Shown: positions 38,423 through 39,849 of the stretch, in pieces
How positions within the stretch are numbered: the first letter of the stretch is position 1
How the letters are laid out: each line of letters starts with the position of its first letter
NCBI GenBank assembly: GCA_018971305.1
Contig: JAGXBC010000006.1
Location: 1 to 39,849, forward strand
Direction of reading: 5' to 3'
From: Patescibacteria group bacterium
GTDB lineage: Bacteria > Patescibacteria > Paceibacteria > UBA6257 > 2-01-FULL-56-20
DNA: 39,849 bases
Position numbers and translations under genes: made by a program
The notes under the pieces: model-generated
Told to the model about the DNA's origin: nothing
Databases searched by the model: none
Seen by the model: the letters and a program-made list of their open reading frames with translations, nothing else

Positions 38423-38471
38423 TTTCCCCTCACTATCTCGATAATATCGTCAGATTTATACATCATAATTT

Positions 38472-39068
38472 TTAGATCTTAAAATGACAAGCCTCCCCGT
38501 ATGGGCAATCGTATTGTATACAATGTTTATTTTCATCAAGCCCCCCGTAAAACTTGCCCGCTTCTATCCCGGTGATAGCCTCGTCTACCCAGATCTTCGC
38601 TTTCGCAAGCTCCGTATCACTCGCCTCAAAGTAAAACGTCTTGAAGTCCGACAGATCAAAATGACAGGTAATGAGTAGCGCCTTGTGGAAGCCCGTAACC
38701 ATCGCGTAGTAGCGCCATTGCATATGATCCCAGAACTTTTGCTGGCTCCATGTAGTGCCCCCGGTCTTTATTTCCGCGATTACCTTACTGTCATAGGCGA
38801 TCATGTCGATGTAGCCGTGCAACGTGAATTTGTCATTATAGGGCTTGAGCGTATGGTGTTCGGCCTCGGTAAAATGCCAATCGAAGGTTGAAAGGCGGGG
38901 ATCTTTTTTTATGCCGAGGCAATGATCCTGTATGATTTTATGGGCATCTTTGCCATGTTGCATGGCCTCTGTGGTCACCGTTTTTATTCCTAACATGGCA
39001 TTTAACCAAGAATGTGGTGATATATGATAATTATTAATTTTTGTATAACTAAGAATAATTTTTCCCAT
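38472..39068 (-). CDS. RecB/Cas4-like PD-(D/E)XK nuclease
   Basis: 198 residues from MGKIILSYTKINNY, the usual opening of this family. QHGKDAHKIIQDH (motif with H), GYIDMIAYDSKVIAEIKTG (D...ExK), and QWRYYAM (Q/Y motif) are in order. The C-terminal CIQYDCPYGEAC cysteines could hold an Fe-S cluster or zinc as in Cas4. Probably an exonuclease that makes single strands for the Rad52-like annealase. Its start overlaps the HNH gene's last 20 bases. Confidence 0.85.
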   Translation of the reverse strand: MGKIILSYTKINNYHISPHSWLNAMLGIKTVTTEAMQHGKDAHKIIQDHCLGIKKDPRLSTFDWHFTEAEHHTLKPYNDKFTLHGYIDMIAYDSKVIAEIKTGGTTWSQQKFWDHMQWRYYAMVTGFHKALLITCHFDLSDFKTFYFEASDTELAKAKIWVDEAITGIEAGKFYGGLDENKHCIQYDCPYGEACHFKI

Positions 39069-39510
39069 ATATATTACCTTTTTGAAAACCAAACTTTTTT
39101 CCTTCTTTATATGCTTTATTAACTCCAATACTTATTTTTTTAAGAGTTTTTTTGCTTACAGGGTGTCCCATTAATGATTTTCTTATTTTTTCTCTTGTTT
39201 CTTTTGGTATAGGTCGTCCAATTTGATGATTTGCAGGATGTTGATGGCGCGTCATTACAATAAGATTTGTAATTTGATTATCCTGTTTATTACCATTTAT
39301 GTGATGCACAACTTCATTAATTTTCAAATATCTACCCAATTCTTGTTCCATAACATATCTATGTTGTAGAATATATCCATGATTATTATTAGGATGATCT
39401 GGTTTCCATATTTTTATGTATCCTTGACCATCCCCAACAATACCACCTTTCCAACTTGTACTTTTTTCTCCCTTCAAAAATCTACCTAATTTATCGCGTT
39501 TAATTTCCAT
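39049..39510 (-). CDS. HNH homing endonuclease with NUMOD-like tail
   Basis: 153 residues. I use the ATG at 39510 because a TATACT element lies exactly six bases before it. KINEVVHHINGNKQDNQITNL is the HNH core. The tail GRPIPKETREKIRKSLMGHP and KKTLKKISIGVNKAYKEG contains two NUMOD3-like DNA-binding motifs. It sits between recombination genes, a typical homing position. Confidence 0.88.
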   Translation of the reverse strand: MEIKRDKLGRFLKGEKSTSWKGGIVGDGQGYIKIWKPDHPNNNHGYILQHRYVMEQELGRYLKINEVVHHINGNKQDNQITNLIVMTRHQHPANHQIGRPIPKETREKIRKSLMGHPVSKKTLKKISIGVNKAYKEGKKFGFQKGNIYGKNYS

Positions 39511-39516
39511 GAACAC

Positions 39517-39545
39517 AGTATAACCTATATTCTAATCATTTGCAA
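39517..39545 (-). promoter_or_regulatory. HNH gene promoter, leaderless
   Basis: On the minus strand, TTGCAA (39545-39540), 17 bases, TATACT (39522-39517), then six bases to the ATG at 39510. Confidence 0.7.
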
Positions 39546-39550
39546 CTAGG

Positions 39551-39849
39551 CTATTCATCTTTCGCCTCACGAATCTGAATGAATATGTTTACTCTGACAC
39601 CCTTGATTTTTACGCCGGATTGATAGAGTTTCCGCAGCTTCTCGCTGTCCGCGACGGTTTTTACGGCCCCTAGCTCTTTCGCCTTTGAGAATGTCACATC
39701 AGTCACGATTATCCGCTTGACCTGCGAGAGAAAATGCCCATCCACCCTCATGCCGGTCACTTTCATTTTAATGAGCCGATCCCGCAATTCATCATTGACG
39801 ACCGACTGTGCAGCGGCGATTTCGTCCTTTTCCGACTTTAACTGCATCG
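39551..39849 (-). CDS. Recombination-module hypothetical protein, C-terminal part (crosses circle join)
   Basis: This is the continuation of the minus-strand gene that begins at base 204. The part unique to this end (39551-39700) encodes the C-terminal half with the segment KVTGMRVDGHFLSQVKR and ends in REAKDE. The promoter of the HNH gene at 39510 lies just beyond its stop. Function unknown. Within the window the frame is open up to the last base, as expected for an artificially linearised circle. Confidence 0.8.
   Translation of the reverse strand, partial: MQLKSEKDEIAAAQSVVNDELRDRLIKMKVTGMRVDGHFLSQVKRIIVTDVTFSKAKELGAVKTVADSEKLRKLYQSGVKIKGVRVNIFIQIREAKDE
39701..39849. repeat. Terminal direct repeat, right copy
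   Basis: Exact copy of bases 1-149. Removing one copy gives a 39,700 bp circle. Confidence 0.95.

Noticed and set aside
38424..38468. 15-codon minus-strand frame ending in an ATGA overlap with the methyltransferase start
   Set aside because: The coupling is suggestive, but the peptide is too short and has no clear ribosome site. It could be a leader peptide, which I cannot support.

Overview
The window is a nearly complete double-stranded DNA phage genome from an uncultured or unidentified host. Bases 1-149 are repeated exactly at 39701-39849, so the sequence closes into a circle of 39,700 bp, and one reading frame runs intact across the join. The virion genes point to a short-tailed (podovirus-like) phage. 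There is a terminase pair, a large portal, scaffold, HK97-type capsid, a tail adaptor, a nozzle-like tail protein, ejection-type internal proteins and peptidoglycan hydrolases, but no tape measure, tail sheath or tail tube gene. No integrase, DNA polymerase or RNA polymerase was seen, so the phage is probably lytic and uses host polymerases. The host has peptidoglycan (GH25 and GH73-like enzymes) and uses both Shine-Dalgarno and leaderless initiation. I cannot name its phylum.

Layout. A divergent promoter region at about 3.58-3.69 kb separates two transcription directions. Leftward (minus strand), running through the circle join and ending near 35.3 kb, lies the early/replication and nucleic-acid module: a helicase-like ATPase, zinc-ribbon mini-proteins, a Rad52-family annealase, two HNH endonucleases, a RecB/Cas4-like PD-(D/E)XK nuclease, a C5 cytosine methyltransferase and many small proteins, often joined by ATGA start/stop overlaps. 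Rightward (plus strand) come a small HTH protein and a Holliday-junction-resolvase-like nuclease (3.7-4.3 kb), small membrane proteins, a GroES-GroEL operon (4.9-6.8 kb), small zinc proteins, packaging (8.2-9.9 kb), tRNA-Asn, portal, a kinase-like protein, scaffold and capsid (10-16 kb). These are followed by a glycosyltransferase and a methyltransferase, decoration and adhesion proteins including an AT-rich receptor-binding cassette (about 19.9-22.9 kb), tail adaptor and nozzle (22.9-28.8 kb), fibre and ejection proteins (28.8-33.3 kb) and lysis (33.3-35.1 kb).

Regulation is unusually legible. Most late promoters are extended -10 elements (TGnTATAAT). One class places the start codon exactly six bases after the -10 hexamer, giving leaderless messages (groES, zinc protein, scaffold, glycosyltransferase, endolysin and others). 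A second class (six copies: portal, capsid, fibre, adaptor, 24.8 kb gene, ejection protein) puts a terminator-like hairpin and U-run between the promoter and a start codon that lacks a Shine-Dalgarno. Early promoters share a 19-bp element with an inverted repeat that looks like an operator.

The most notable points are the six promoter-hairpin-start cassettes, the phage-encoded GroES/GroEL pair, interleaved inverted repeats at the head of the replication operon, a self-contained reversed gene cassette at 24.2-24.5 kb, and a tail protein built of nested inserted domains.
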